Below are positions 50,401 to 62,561 of a stretch of 64,000 nucleotides of DNA, piece after piece. A program made the translations under genes and the position numbers. The stretch comes from Delphinapterus leucas. Lineage: Eukaryota > Chordata > Mammalia > Artiodactyla > Monodontidae. Every line of letters starts with the position of its first letter. The stretch's first letter is position 1. The notes under the pieces are model-generated. The model saw only the letters and a program-made list of their open reading frames with translations, did not search any database and was not told the origin of the DNA. Where the stretch lies: NCBI RefSeq assembly GCF_002288925.2, contig NW_022098031.1, positions 3,028,117 through 3,092,116 of the forward strand, given 5' to 3'.

Positions 50401-51639
50401 CAAGCTTCAGAAGGGGGAGCAGCCATGCCCAGCAGAGCAGCTTAGAGCAACACACAATTGCTCAAGAGGATGCCTGAAAACAGACCATGCCAGACTTTCC
50501 TTTCTGCAATTATGTTTACAGAGCTGAATTTGGCCTGGAACTGAAAAGGCTCCGATGCCCCCTGGGATCCTAAAACCACTGCAATATAAAAAGTTAAATA
50601 ATTGTAAAACAGGTAGTAGGCGTAATATTTCAAAGACTGAGTTCTCTCTACAGACACAATGCCTCCTGGTTAGGGCATGTTTGAGGTACTGCTGTTGTGA
50701 ATCATACACAGAGAATGTGTAGAAGAATGTAAAGCAAACGTAACTTTCATTCTCTCCAATGGTAAGTTCTTTTGTGACCTGTGCTATTTTTAATTAATGA
50801 TTCTTCCTATTTTTCATGATAAACATACACTGCTATTACATTTGATTTCAACCAAAAATAAATAGATACGATGGCTCAGTTTGAGCAAAATCCCATCCTA
50901 TCATAAAATTCAAATAATTATATAGATTTTAGCCAAAGATTTTAATATAACTTTTAAATATAAATGTTTGAAGAATTAAAGTAAAATGCAACAGTGTTTT
51001 TGCATTGGTTAAATATTCTTAAGATGTTTGCTTTCATTCACTCCATAACGATTATTTATTCATTGAGACATGTCCAAGCCCTTAAAAATATATATAGTCT
51101 CACAGGAGAGATAATTCCAATGTAATGTGATGAATGTTATAATCAGAGAAACACAGACTCCTAAAGAAGCATGCAGAACAGTCTATTCATGATCAGAGGT
51201 AAAGGGACCAGGAAAGGAGAAAGTTATTAGTAACTAAGACTTCTCTATCATGGTTACAAAGATACCTTCTTCTGAAGTTGCCATAATTATAGCATTTTTC
51301 CAATGATAAAAGTGTTGATCAGAGAATTAAACTGAGATGCTCAAGGATACACAGAGAGAATATGTGAAAAACAGAGCCTGTATCATTAACTCCCACATTT
51401 TTTTTTTTCTGCTTCAAGGGAAGCCTGAGCTAGTCCCTGAAAGGTTAGGAAGGGTTAACCAAATAACAGGATGTGGGGTGAAGTGAACCCAAAGAAGGAG
51501 CAATATGTGAACTGGTCAGGGTTGAGAAACACCATTAGTTAAGGGACTGGGGAATTCAGAATAGCCAGGAATATTAAGAGTTGAACCCCACTTAAATCTT
51601 TCTCCACAACATCTTTGTTTATCAATGCGAAAACAGGCC

Positions 51640-51880
51640 CCTCCAAAGGCTGGTGGCCTTCAGTAGGTTTCAAGAAACTATGCTGGAGGAGAGAACAGGC
51701 AGAAAGACTCCAGGAACAAGTATCTTGAGATCTGGAAAATCTAGCGGCAGAAGACGAGGACATAGAGATAAACAGGGGCTAGATGTGGAACATCTTCCAC
51801 GTCTTGCTAAGGGCCTGGGTTTGATAGTAGAGCTCAGGGCGCTAATGGTGTGTCTGATGCGAAAGAAATGGTCCGCGTTG
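51640..51880 (-). mobile_element. Possible L2 fragment
   Basis: 'GGGCTAGATGTGGAACATCTTCCACGTCTTGCTAAGGGCCTGGG' resembles the antisense L2 'gccagatcatgtagggtcttg' region. Low certainty. Confidence 0.4.
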
Positions 51881-52182
51881 CACTGAAGATATCTATTTTA
51901 TATGACCACACAGTATATACATAGGTTTATAGATAGAAATTAATAAAAGTTTCACAAGTCAATTTCTACCCATTCTATCTGCAATGCACTCTGATTTTTA
52001 AAAAGTCTATTTTAGTGTATTTAATTTTAATATGTCATTTGTAAAATATTAACTTCATAACACACTAGGTGAACAGGCTGCACTGTGAGGAACTGGACAC
52101 TACATGTCAAGAAGAGAAGCATGGGAAATGGTTTGAAAGCCACTTTTTCCTTCACCACTTAACCCAGCACAGGAAGGAAGTT

Positions 52183-52426
52183 CATACACAGTTTTTGTTT
52201 GTTTGTTTGTTTTTGTTGTTGTTTTGCGGTACGCGGGCCTCTCACTGTTGTGGCCTCTCCCGTTGCGGAGCACATGCTCCGGACGCACAGGTTCAGTGGC
52301 CACGGCTCACGGGCCCAGCCGCTCCGCAGCACGTGGGATCCTCCCGGACCGGGGCACGAACCTGTGTCCCCTGCATCGGCAGGCGGACTCTCAACCACTG
52401 CGCCACCAGGGAAGCCCCATACACAG
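52183..52426 (-). mobile_element. CHR-type SINE with 9-bp target-site duplication
   Basis: The direct repeat CATACACAG is at 52183-52191 and 52418-52426. The reverse complement starts GGGCTTCCCTGGTGGCGCAG and ends in a tail of CAAA units, seen as TTTG repeats at 52192-52216. Sense to NAV3. Confidence 0.93.
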
Positions 52427-52469
52427 CTTTAAGCATGGGTGTTATTTACTGCAAATGCAAAACCCTTTT

Positions 52470-52640
52470 TTCATCTTTACCATAGACTCTGGTAAATTTG
52501 ATATTATTTTGGCCATTCAGTAGAGGCTTAGAAATGACATACTTTGTACAAGTTTACACAATTAATAAATAGCAGAGCCAGAATTCAAACTCAACCCTGT
52601 CAGTCTCCAATGAAATCACCATTCCTGCCACATTATGCTT
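52470..52640 (+). mobile_element. MIR SINE relic
   Basis: 'GTAGAGGCTTAGAAATGACATACTTTGTACAAGTTTACACAATTAATAAATAGCAGAGCCAGAATTCAAACTC' follows the MIR 3' half. Diverged. Confidence 0.65.
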
Positions 52641-52909
52641 TCTACCACTATAATTTAGACATTCTGACTGAGCCATTTCCAGCTTCTGACTCAAGCTCTC
52701 TACATGATTGACAGGCAGTTAGGATACAGGCCTGGCACAAGATAGGTGCTCCATAAATATGTGGTTGAATGTAAGGATGAAATTGTGTCGTGTGAAAGGA
52801 AGGACAGAAAGAGTATGCAAAATCTATTTGTTCCATCCATATTCTAAGTTCATAAGGTTTAAATGATTCCAAATTATTTCACAACTAACCAATGCATTTT
52901 TATCTCCCG

Positions 52910-53162
52910 GTAGATGAACATACAGAATGACTGATGTGGCCCCAAGCCAAGGAACGCTGGCAGCCACCAGAAGCTGGAATGGGCAAGGAATGGATTCCCC
53001 CTACAGCCTCTGGAGGAAGCACAGGACTGCTGAAGCCTTGATTTTGGCCCTGTGATACTGATTGCAGACTTCTGGCATCCAAACAGTGAGAGATTAAAGT
53101 TCTACTGTTTGAAGCCACCACATCTGTGATAATTTGTTATAGCAGTTACAGGAAACTAGTGC
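52910..53162 (+). mobile_element. MLT1-type MaLR LTR, 3' part
   Basis: 'TGATGTGGCCCCAAGCCAAGGAACGCTGGCAGCCACCAGAAGCTGG...' through 'GTGAGAGATTAAAGTTCTACTGTTTGAAGCCACCACATCTGTGATAATTTGTTATAGCAG' to 'GGAAACTAGTGCA' matches the 3' end of MLT1-class solitary LTRs in order. No retroviral internal sequence is present. Confidence 0.85.
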
Positions 53163-53275
53163 AGCAGAGCAGTAGATCCCAAAACTTTAGCAAGCCTAAG
53201 GGTCAGCTGGGATCTGTAAGCATGCAGAGTTCTAGGCCTTGCCCTCTGAGGTTGGATTTGTTAAGTCTGTGGGGA
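53163..53275 (-). mobile_element. MER5-like hAT relic
   Basis: 'GTAGATCCCAAAACTTTAGCAAGCCTAAGGGTCAGCTGGG...TCTAGGCCTTGCCCTCTGAGG' is the antisense of a MER5-type element, starting immediately after the MLT1 LTR. Confidence 0.6.
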
Positions 53276-53459
53276 GGGGAGGTGAAAGGTACAGTTTAGG
53301 TATTTCATGTCATCGAATGCTATGTCCCATGTTTTCCTCTCCTATCTCGTTAGTTTGTGTTGTGGGATAGGGAGAGGTAGGAGATAGAAATTTTGTTTAG
53401 CTCTTCAGTTTGTTTTTGTGTTTAGTTGGTCTGGGGTTAGCTACAAGGAGTCAGTTCAT

Positions 53460-53690
53460 TAATTAAGCACTATAGTATAATAGTTTAAAGTTTTGCAGTC
53501 TTATAAATCTGTGTTTGAATCATAGTTATGCAATTCACACACTGTTAGAAATAAAGTTTTTACTCTGCTGAAGCCTCAGCTTCCTTATCTGTGAAATGAG
53601 AATGAAAGCAGTTTCCACACAATATATTATGTGAGGATTACAGATGTTTATGAAGAGCTTAGCTCCATACTAGGCATATGTGTATCTATG
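53460..53690 (+). mobile_element. MIR SINE relic
   Basis: 'TGTGTTTGAATCATAGTTATGCAATTC', 'CCTCAGCTTCCTTATCTGTGAAATGAGAATGA' and 'GTGAGGATTACAGATGTTTATGAAGAGCTTAGC' run in MIR order over nearly its whole length. Confidence 0.8.
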
Positions 53691-53775
53691 TCTGTGTGTA
53701 CATGTGTGTATGTATAAATTTTCATACTAGGAATGCTTTATATAAACACATATATAACAGAAGTGTGTATGTGAC

Positions 53776-53793
53776 TAGATAGATAGATAGATA
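53776..53793 (+). repeat. (TAGA)n microsatellite, short
   Basis: Four and a half TAGA units. Short, possibly polymorphic. Confidence 0.8.
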
Positions 53794-54474
53794 AGGGTAC
53801 AGATATGGAAATTTTACTAGAATTTTATCAGATAAAAATTATTTTTTGTTTAAAATTCTATATTCTGCTTTAACTGACTTGGTGATTAGAGAATAATGAA
53901 CATCATTTAATATTAGTTGCCAATTATAGATGACATTAAATCTTCATTATAGGCTATAATTGCCAATACAAAGTATTATAAATATAAAATTATAAAATAC
54001 TATGTCAGTACTCATTGACCTGAAAATATACTCTGTAGGTTTTTAATAATTCCTGCTTCTCGGTTTGTTTCAGAGAACAAAACAAAACAAGGAATCTTAC
54101 TCTTTTATTATGAAGTTACAAAACCATTCTAAACAAATAATATCTGTTTATATATAGGGCTAAAGTTACATATAACAATTAATTATTTTCCAAATGCATA
54201 ATTTCACCACAAAATTTATAAATCATTATTTATCTCACATGCCCACACCCTCTCCCAACCTAACCAAAGCTTTTATTCCTGTCATAGATGGAAGAAACAA
54301 GCATAATATTAAAGAAAAATGCTCATTTATATTGCAAGTTTGGAGCGGGGGGAGAGGGATCCAAACTTTAAAGAAGAGGGGGAGGGGGAAGAAGAGGAAG
54401 AGATCAAAATCTCAAGACTTGAGTCCCAGGTCGTATTTTTTTAAATGCATTTGTTAATAAGTTTTAAAGCAGTT

Positions 54475-54640
54475 TGGCCTAGACTCAAATAGACGTGAGA
54501 CCAAACACTGATTCTTCCACTTATTAAATAGGGACACAGGCAGCCTCAGTGAGACAAGTTCTTTTGTAGGTTTGCTATGATGACTCAATGAAAAATGCAA
54601 GCAAAGCATCTAGTACAGCACTGGATAAAGATGGTTGACA
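54475..54640 (+). mobile_element. MIR SINE relic
   Basis: 'GGCCTAGACTCAAATAGACGTGAG', 'TTCTTCCACTTATTAAATAGGGACACAGGCAG' and 'GATGACTCAATGAAAAATGCAAGCAAAGCATCTAGTACAG' are in MIR order. Confidence 0.7.
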
Positions 54641-57600
54641 TTCAACCTGCAGATGAATCAATAAGCGATACTGATATGGCTGAACTCTCAGGTCCATCTC
54701 TAAAATTTGATGCTTCTATGATATGATTTCATAATATTTTTTTAATGTTTGAAACATGGCTAATACAAATCAAACGGGCAATATAATTTTTCAAAGTGTA
54801 ACCAGACATGTCATGAATTTTGTCTGTGGCTATCCACACAGGTCAGTTTAATTTAATTCATATTAAAATCATTTAAATACAATATCATAAAACAAGTAGA
54901 CTGGGTACATCTACTGATTTTCAAATAATTTATTTTATCAAAGATATACTTGCCAAATGATTATACTGAGATCAAGTGAATAAGATTCCCCCATTTCATT
55001 TCCTTTTTCTGTCCTATGGAAGTAGTTTTTAAAAACATTGTTTAATCACCATAGGTTTTTAAGCTAAGAATATCATAGGTCATATTTAAAATGGCTTCAT
55101 ATCTTAGTATATGGTTTTCTGAACTAGGGTTTTAAAAACTGCTCTTATTTCATACTTTTTAGTACTGAGTATTAAATTTCTCAGTTAATTTTCTATTAAT
55201 TTCAAGAAGGGTTGAAAAAGATGGAGCAGTAAGTTCTTTTAAAAAAAAACTAGATTAGCGAGGGTAATAAAACTAAAATTACAAAAGGATTGCTACAAAA
55301 TATGTTTTCTAATACAAGGTATGATGGTATTTTGTGTTTACTCAGATAGTGGCTTATCAGTGGGAAACAACTTACAGCATTTTAAGTCAAAACTATCAGG
55401 ATAAAGAACATTCTAAATGTTTAAGAAAGTGGTTGGTATTTAAATATATAGTAGAAATATTAAGTACCTTTGCAATTTTTTATGTACAGCATAAAGTTTA
55501 ATAACTACCTGCAAAACCAGAAATATTTTATATCTTGTCTCCAGAAAGAAGGAAAAAATTTGTATGTGGAATCTGGTGTCCAACCCAAAGGGAGTTACTT
55601 AACTTCAATTTCTATTTGTCCTACTAACGGCACAAACCAATTTAAATATTGATACTCATAAGAAAAACATTTACACTATTTATTCTATAATATAAAATTA
55701 GTGTAGAAAAGCATTCTTGTGTCTTCAGCATTTATTTAATTTCTGAATGGCAGACCAGATAACTTTCATAAAAATATTGTTGTTCGTTGTAAATTAGACG
55801 TAATATATTCTAAGAAATGTCTTTCTTACTTTACTATGAATGTAGTTTTAAAAAGCTATAAAGATTGAAAACCCAGGTATATCTATAAGATGAAATATTG
55901 AACAGACCGTGGTCTTTGGTGTTTCATTAAATCAGTCTAGCAAGTCGGAGTTCTAACAGACTTTAATCAGTCTAATTTCCTCATTACAGAAATGAGTGAA
56001 AACTCTGAGCATTTACTGAATTCTTTTTCCTGGATCATCTAATCAGAATTAGAATTCCAGTGACCACTGTCCTTTCAACGTGACACACTCTCAGCACCCC
56101 CATGTTATTTCAATTACTTCATTCAAACTTTCCAAGTATACAGAGCAACTTCTAGAGACAAACTCAGTTTTAAAAATCATCAGGGTGATACTCTAATCAT
56201 TTAATATAAATTTCCTAATACTTGTAGTTTATGCTTATTCTCCTGAAGTGTGAGCCTAAATAAAAATAATGAATCATTAAGGAAACTACAAAGTAGAGAT
56301 TTTCAGTTACTATTTCTTTAGAGATCAGAGCTCTATTTGTAGGAAAGCATTTGTCTTCATTAAGCTATCTTTTTCTAGACATTCCAGAAGATGAACAGTT
56401 TCAAAATGGCAGGGGATCATGTGAATGGACTAACTTAGCAATATTCCACTCCTCTGAGTCATAGTGCTAGAATCCTGCAGCGTGCCATTTATAAGATTTT
56501 ACTAAACCTTTAGAGCATTCCAATATTTTATCTCTTCCCTATTTGGTTAGGAGCCTCATCTTCTTATCTTACCTAAATAGATCCTTTAAAAGGGCAGCAA
56601 TAACAAGCAGTGGCTGAAAGAATTAAAACTTAAAAGGACAGCATGGTGATAAAAGAACAGGATACTTTTTCTGTCAAGAATAGTTTCACTGTCTGGACTG
56701 CTGTAAACTATAGAAATGGAATAAAGATGCCTGTGAAATCCATGATGGTAATTATTGTGGCAGCCATAACCCCGTGGGACATGGAATCAGAGAATTAAGG
56801 GAAGACCAAAACCTAATTTTTCATCTCCTAGGAATAGAAAAGGGTAAGAGGCACAAGTTTTCCAAAAATCCGCATCTCAGCAAATTTTAAACAATATGAT
56901 ATGATAGAAAAGAAGGGAGAATGTTGTGGCTGAAAAAACCAGTCGAGCTATTAGAGTGAGGTGAAGGGAGGAAGCAGCGAAGAGGAAGGACACGCTGGGA
57001 ACCACACCCTCACCTCTGCCCCACCATCTAATTCTTGGTTTGCAACTATTTCACATGATCAAATTTCCTAACCCCTCCATGCATTTATGAAGATTATTAA
57101 ATATCATGGCCTAGTTTATTAGCACCCCACTCTAACCAACTGAGCTAACTGGCCAAGTGCTCTAATGGTCTACTTTAAAATAAAGAAAATTTTGTTTTCA
57201 AAACAACTTTTCCTCTACGTGTCTTACATTTTTGTCTAAGAACCTTGCACTTGTGCCTCTGCATTTCAAATACATGTTGGGCATTTTTTTCTGCTATTTT
57301 TAATCTGCTGGGCATTCTGGATGTTCCTGGTATTTATAGTTGGCTAATTTATTTCCTCATGTAATCTCACCAGAGTTGTGGCATGCAGCATATATTTTGA
57401 ATCCTGATACCACCCACCTAGAAATTACTTAACAGGTGTCATCCACATTAGTAACTTCATCTTTGGATGAGGTTAAATATAGTGTTGAATAAGCTCCTAC
57501 AAACTTAGTTCTATGTTTTTCAGGATGAGTTTGGTCTCAAACTCATTAAGGAAAGATAGCAATAGATAGCAGTTGAAACTTGGAATAAATATGAATCAAC

Positions 57601-58439
57601 CTCTCAATAATCCTGCTAATAAAGACAAGTTCATATTTTTCTTAAATATGTGCCATTTAGCCAATGATATTTGAAAGAATTTTTGTTGAATTTTCTTTAT
57701 CTGCTATAAAATACTATAATCAATGTTTTTTCTTTATATTATAAGGTAACCATTAGAGAATGACATGGAAAAGAGCACATTAATATTATCTAATAGTCTG
57801 AAGTCATTATCATATTGATTTGAATTCCTTCCATTTCTATGTAATCCACTAACAAATACCACCTCTTCAAGCAATCATATCCCCTTATGAAAGGAAAGTG
57901 TATCCCCATTGTTTTCCAACATTAAATCTTCCACACAGACTCCAAATTTCCTCCTCTGCCACATCCCTGAGGATCTGGCATGGTCACTTGTCTCCCCATC
58001 CCCCTGGATCCTCCCCTTTCCCTATTGCTTCCTCCTTCTCTGCCTACTTCCGCACTTGCAAAAACTCCCCTCACCTTGACTTCCTCTCAAACTATATATT
58101 TTTTATTCATCCTTCAACAGGAAAGTCCTGGAAAGATCATTCAAGACTCAGTGGATATCTGCACCTCTCAGCTATTCTTGAACACATGATCACTCTACAG
58201 AAGATGTTTACATGAAGGTCATTAACGCCTGTCTAATTACCAAAACTAACTCTCCTGCCTTCTGGTATACCAACCCATTGACTAGGTAGCATTTGACAGC
58301 ATCTGCCCCATTTTCCTCATCTTACATTGCCCTGTCCCACTGGGTTAGTCCGAGTACGTACTACAGCTTAAGCTACCACAGCTACCCTAAGGATTAACAA
58401 TCCATATCTGTTGATCCACTCTCTCAGTGATGGGCTCAC

Positions 58440-59245
58440 TTTCTCACCATTCTTTTCACCCTTTTCTGACTCCTTCACCTCTGCTTATCACATACATGTT
58501 GGTATTCCTCAGTGTGAGAACCTCAGCTTTCTTCCTTTCTGACTTCACACAGACCTCCTAGAGATCTCGTCCTTGGCCATGGCTTTAACCATTATCTACA
58601 CAGTAGGTATATTCTAACCAATATCTTACTTCTGGCCTTTAGAATCACATGCCTAATTGCCTCCAATAACCTCCTACTTCACGTTCCAATGGGTACATCA
58701 AATTCTACTTGTCAAAATCTGAATTTGTCCTCTTCCCTTCTTCATCTTTTAGCCTGTTTTCTCCCTCTATAATAATCATCTGGTTTAATGGTAACTACTT
58801 ACTCATTCAGGCCAAAAAATCGGGGACCACTGCATAGTCCCTATATTTTTCATCTCCCATACCCAACTGAAGGCCAACACTTAAGTATTCTACAATGCCC
58901 AGAAAGCACCTGGGGTGATCATTTTTAATATTTACATCAAATCACAACACAGCCCAGCTTTAAAAGTCCTCCAAAGGCTCCTCAATCAACTTAGAGTAAC
59001 ATACAAACTCCTTCCTTTGGTCCTACATAATCAGGCTTCCGTCGTCCCCTCCAATCACCTCTCACTGTGCTCAAACCACAGTTGTCTTCTGCTTCTGGAA
59101 CACACCAAGCTCACTTCCTTCACATTCCTTTTGTTCTTCCCTATTAACACTGTTGCTATTATTTATTTGAATATTTGCTCCTCTGATCCTCAATTGTCCC
59201 TACACCTGGTGCCTTATGTGCTCAGTTAATATTGCCTAAATATGA
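58440..59245 (+). mobile_element. Old L2 LINE fragment
   Basis: A collinear, decayed L2 ORF2 region: 'TCAAATTCTACTTGTCAAAATCTGAATTTG' (58695-58725), 'AAAGTCCTCCAAAGGCTCCTCAATCAACTTAGAGTAACATACAAACTCCTTCC' (58962-59015) and 'TGGAACACACCAAGCTCACTTCC' (59096-59118). Its reading frames are broken. Confidence 0.75.
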
Positions 59246-60409
59246 ATAGCTGGCTGTTATTCATCAATATACCATACATTCGTACCATGAGAGAACTTCT
59301 ATTACTAAAGGCTGAAAATAATCCAATAAAGGTTACCAAGTTTGAAATTTAAAAAAGACAATTTGTAACTAGAAACAGTAGCAGACCTAGTTTTACCTTA
59401 CCTTTTGTTATTAAACATGAACGCCAACCAAAGGCCATGAAAAATCAGATATATAAAAAGCATTGGACAAGTAGTTCTATAAGTAAGGACAGTGCTCGCC
59501 GTTACTAACACAGCACTGCTCGGTTGTTACACAATAAAGAAACAGGCAACATCCTGTTTGGAAAAGATGTATGAAATTTATAAGCCTAGTCATGCTATCA
59601 TAATTCTCTTTCCTCTACTTTCTTGTCTCAGTTAAAATCTGGAATTTTTATTCATTAGTAACATAGTAACATAGTACCGATGCCAATTCTTAAGAACAGA
59701 GGCAAAAATAATTCAGCCAAAAAAGTTACATTTGTGTCATATGTATTCTTGTGAATCACCTTATTGAAGGCATGCCAATTTCAGGTTAGAAATTCAACCA
59801 CATCAAAAAAAATGAGGTTACAAGTCATCGTGACTCAAAATTCAGTGTAATTCTGACTAAAACTTTTTGGCTGGAAAAAAATAATCACCTATTTTATAAC
59901 ATTTGCATTTCTCAGGTTTTGGTTTTTCTGTTTGTTTGTTTTAAATCAGAAGCAGAAATATCAACATAACATGTATACTAGATGTTGCATGACATTTGGG
60001 GGCTAATAAGGAACAGGAAGTAATAAAATTAAGAGAGTCTTATACCCATGAGAATATTTTCAGATTTGTAGAATTTTAGGCACAGATGTTTCAGATAAAT
60101 ATCTAAGGACCGCATCTCTATCTATAGTTATGAGTTTTGAAGGTTTATTTGTTTATTATCTGTCATGAAGTAATAGCTTGGCTATTTATTGAACTGTAAT
60201 CGGAATCAAATTGGAATGCCAGCAGAGAACGTAAGAGTTTTAGTATCCAACATGTCTTTATGGTTGAAATAATGAAAGTAAAACCAACAGTGTTGGGTTT
60301 GAGAAATAACATATGATATTCAGGGACTATAGAGCTTTTTAATATAAAGCCTTAAAAATCTTTTAACAGGTATTAATTCATGAATGTGCTCTTTATAAAG
60401 TTTGTAGCA

Positions 60410-60640
60410 ATACTATTCTGCATTTCCATATCAGTTTAGGTAGTAAAGAATGTCCATAATTATATGTTATTATCATATCATAATTAGGGTTCATTTTACA
60501 GATGAGAAAGCTGAGGCTCGGAGAAGTTACATGTCTTTCCCATCATCGTGCAGCTTTTATTATAGCAGGGTCTAAAGGTATTATAACTACTTCCAGTAAA
60601 ACTTCAGGAAATAACTATAATTAATTTTAATAGAGTCGTC
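60410..60640 (+). mobile_element. MIR SINE relic
   Basis: 'CATTTTACAGATGAGAAAGCTGAGGCTCGGAGAAGTTACATGTCTTTCCCATCATCGTGCAGC' is a clear MIR 3' half; the flanks are decayed. Confidence 0.8.
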
Positions 60641-60780
60641 TTTGTGCCCAGAGTAATTAGATCAGGAAGTTTCCTTAAAACTGAAATGTTTTACAGAGAA
60701 TCTTTCTTTATAGTGATTTTTTTCACAAGAGCTACACAGAGTTCATGACACTGTAGTAGGGCCTTAGAGGAGTGCTTAAA

Positions 60781-60802
60781 CACACACACACACACACACA
60801 CA
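60781..60802 (+). repeat. (CA)n microsatellite
   Basis: Eleven CA units without interruption. Confidence 0.95.
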
Positions 60803-61758
60803 GACATGCTAGTTAATCACTCTTTAAAAATAAATTCTTTTTATTATTTTGGATTTCAGTTTTCTGACATTAAATAAAGCAGGTCAGCAGGTCAAAACAG
60901 TTCATCATTTTTTTCATTCTTCCAGTTTCTGTCAATTAAGTACTCATTATTTTTATTTTAAATGCCTATTCTATGCTAAAAAGAGTTTTGGAGGAAACCT
61001 CATCTTGTGGATTTTGGCTGTCATTCCTGATTATATCTGCTGACATAACTTCAGTTAAGGCATTTTGGTTTCATATTGTCCTATAAAATAAAGTTGTGGC
61101 TATTTAATTAAGAAAGGGGTGGGTTTTTATCTCAGCAGTTTATTAATCTATTATTTTATTATAAAACTCTAGGCTTTACCAAGTGGTAAAAATAAGAGAG
61201 GGCTGGGGGACAGACAGACCTCTAGATCGACAACTTTCTGGAAAAGGCTATGAATCATATCTCCTAGTCAGTCCCTGCTCAGCAAAATTCCAGCAGCCTG
61301 CCCTTAGAGTTATTTCCAAAAGTGTTGAAGAGTCCATGTGTTTACACTGGACTTTGTTATGAGCGAAGAAAATACTATTCATATATTTTTAAAATGCACA
61401 TGGCAACTTTTGTTCTTCAAACCAGTTGTTCAGACAAAAAGGCTCCACTTAAAACTGGAAATGGGATATATTGCCACCAAGACCAGTGTTAAATTATTCA
61501 GACAGCAGAACAAAAAAAAGTCAAGAATCTGATAAAACACCTGGAGATTGGTTCTTCAGGAGTCATACATATTCAACTGTATTGTTGTTATCACCTCTTA
61601 CTAAATTGCACCCAAAGAAATATATATGATAGAATATGATCAAATGGTTTCTTAAACAAGGAGAGAGACATGCAAAAGAAACTTCTAGTCCATTTATAAA
61701 TGCAGTTAACTCTGGAAGTGAAGACAAGCAATATATTCAGAATAAACATGATTCTTAC

Positions 61759-61811
61759 CATCTGAGATTGACTCCTAGGACATCCATTGATATCTTCAAC
61801 TTTTTCATTTG
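61759..61811 (-). CDS. NAV3: NAV3 exon: 53-nt CH-domain exon
   Basis: The acceptor TTGGCTCTAG ends at 61812 and the donor GTAAGA starts at 61758. Phase 1 in (G carried in, GCA = Ala) and phase 0 out. It encodes 18 residues, ANEKVEDINGCPRSQSQM, which continue the CH domain between its second and third helices. Reading the same frame further upstream, into the 632-bp intron, gives a longer open frame that is not coding. The small exon is followed by the 27-kb intron. Confidence 0.95.
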
Positions 61812-62443
61812 CTAGAGCCAAGAAATAAAATAAAAGAGAGAAAAAAAGAACGACATGCTTAAGCCATGAAGTGAAACACAAAAAAAGGAGACTAAGAAAA
61901 AAAGAAAAAAAAAAAACACCAAGCAAAATGCTGGTGCTACATTCGCTCTGCCTCCTCCTAAGCTGTGTACAAGAAGACACTCTTGTTAGCAGCCGCCAGG
62001 TCCATATGCACAAATCAGGCAAATAAAAAAAAAAAGTGAGTGAGAAGGAAGTTGCTGCTAATTCCTTAGCCTGTGCCAAATGACTGCTGGCATGAAACCT
62101 TTCACAATTGTCCCTGCTGGATCAGGATATAGTTTCAAGGAATCTCAGAGTGTATGAGTTGCTCCAGCTAACGAAATGCACACATGGGAGACATATGGTT
62201 TAATGAAGCGTTCATTTCTGACAATTCAGTGTATGTAAAGATACAGTTCTAGCCATTTAAAAGTATGGCCAAACTGCCTTTTTCAAACATTCTCACATAA
62301 ACATTTTAATTAAATCACGGGGAGAGCTGCATTAATCTCAGAGACACATGGACCAAGTTCCTAAGCATCCAAATTAAATTGTATTTTACCGAAGTGTGTG
62401 GGCGCAGAAACTTTCATGGCTTTTCTCAGAGGGCAGATCTTAC
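61812..62443 (-). other. NAV3: NAV3 intron, 632 bp
   Basis: Short intron with a GTAAGA donor (62443-62438) and a pyrimidine tract before TCTAG (61816-61812). It contains A-rich runs on the plus strand near 61890-61920 and 62025-62040. No repeat family was recognised. Confidence 0.9.
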
Positions 62444-62561
62444 CAATGATCTGGATGATTTCTGCTAGCAGCACTCCATCTGCAATGTCTTGCTGCAAAT
62501 CCTTGATCAGCCGCTTGTGGCCCGATTTTGCCAGGTAGTGGTTGGCCCAGTCCGTGTAAAT
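62444..62561 (-). CDS. NAV3: NAV3 exon: N-terminal part of the CH domain (118 nt)
   Basis: The acceptor CTGTTCAACAG ends at 62562 and the donor GTAAGA starts at 62443. Phase 0 in, phase 1 out. It encodes 39 residues from IYTDWANHYLAKSGHKR to LLAEIIQII, the first helices of the CH domain. Trp-Ala-Asn and the Leu-Leu-Ala-Glu-Ile-Ile motif are typical of CH folds. The Asp-Ile-Ala-Asp-Gly-Val stretch favours NAV3 over NAV2 in my recollection of the family. NAV proteins are large microtubule-plus-end-associated proteins expressed mainly in neurons, with a C-terminal AAA ATPase domain (family knowledge). The preceding exon is not in the window. Confidence 0.96.

Larger units (their letters stand above)
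34623..61758 (-). other. NAV3: NAV3 intron, about 27.1 kb
   Basis: It runs from the donor GTAAGA (61758-61753) to the acceptor at 34625-34623. It holds the largest element in the window, a near full-length L1, plus CHR SINEs and older relics listed separately. Stretches where I recognise nothing include 34630-36470, 36620-38520, 41130-41905, 54650-58430 and 59250-60400. 57890-58230 is pyrimidine-rich and may be more decayed L2. No exon or RNA gene was seen. Confidence 0.8.

Noticed and set aside
51050..51190. Possible further L2 antisense fragment
   Set aside because: The agreement is restricted to common AT-rich words and cannot be separated from chance without alignment.
61591..62079. A 162-residue minus-strand frame rich in Phe and Leu that looks like membrane segments
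   Set aside because: Only the 18 residues at 61811-61759 are NAV3 coding. The rest is read-through of flanking introns past good splice sites.
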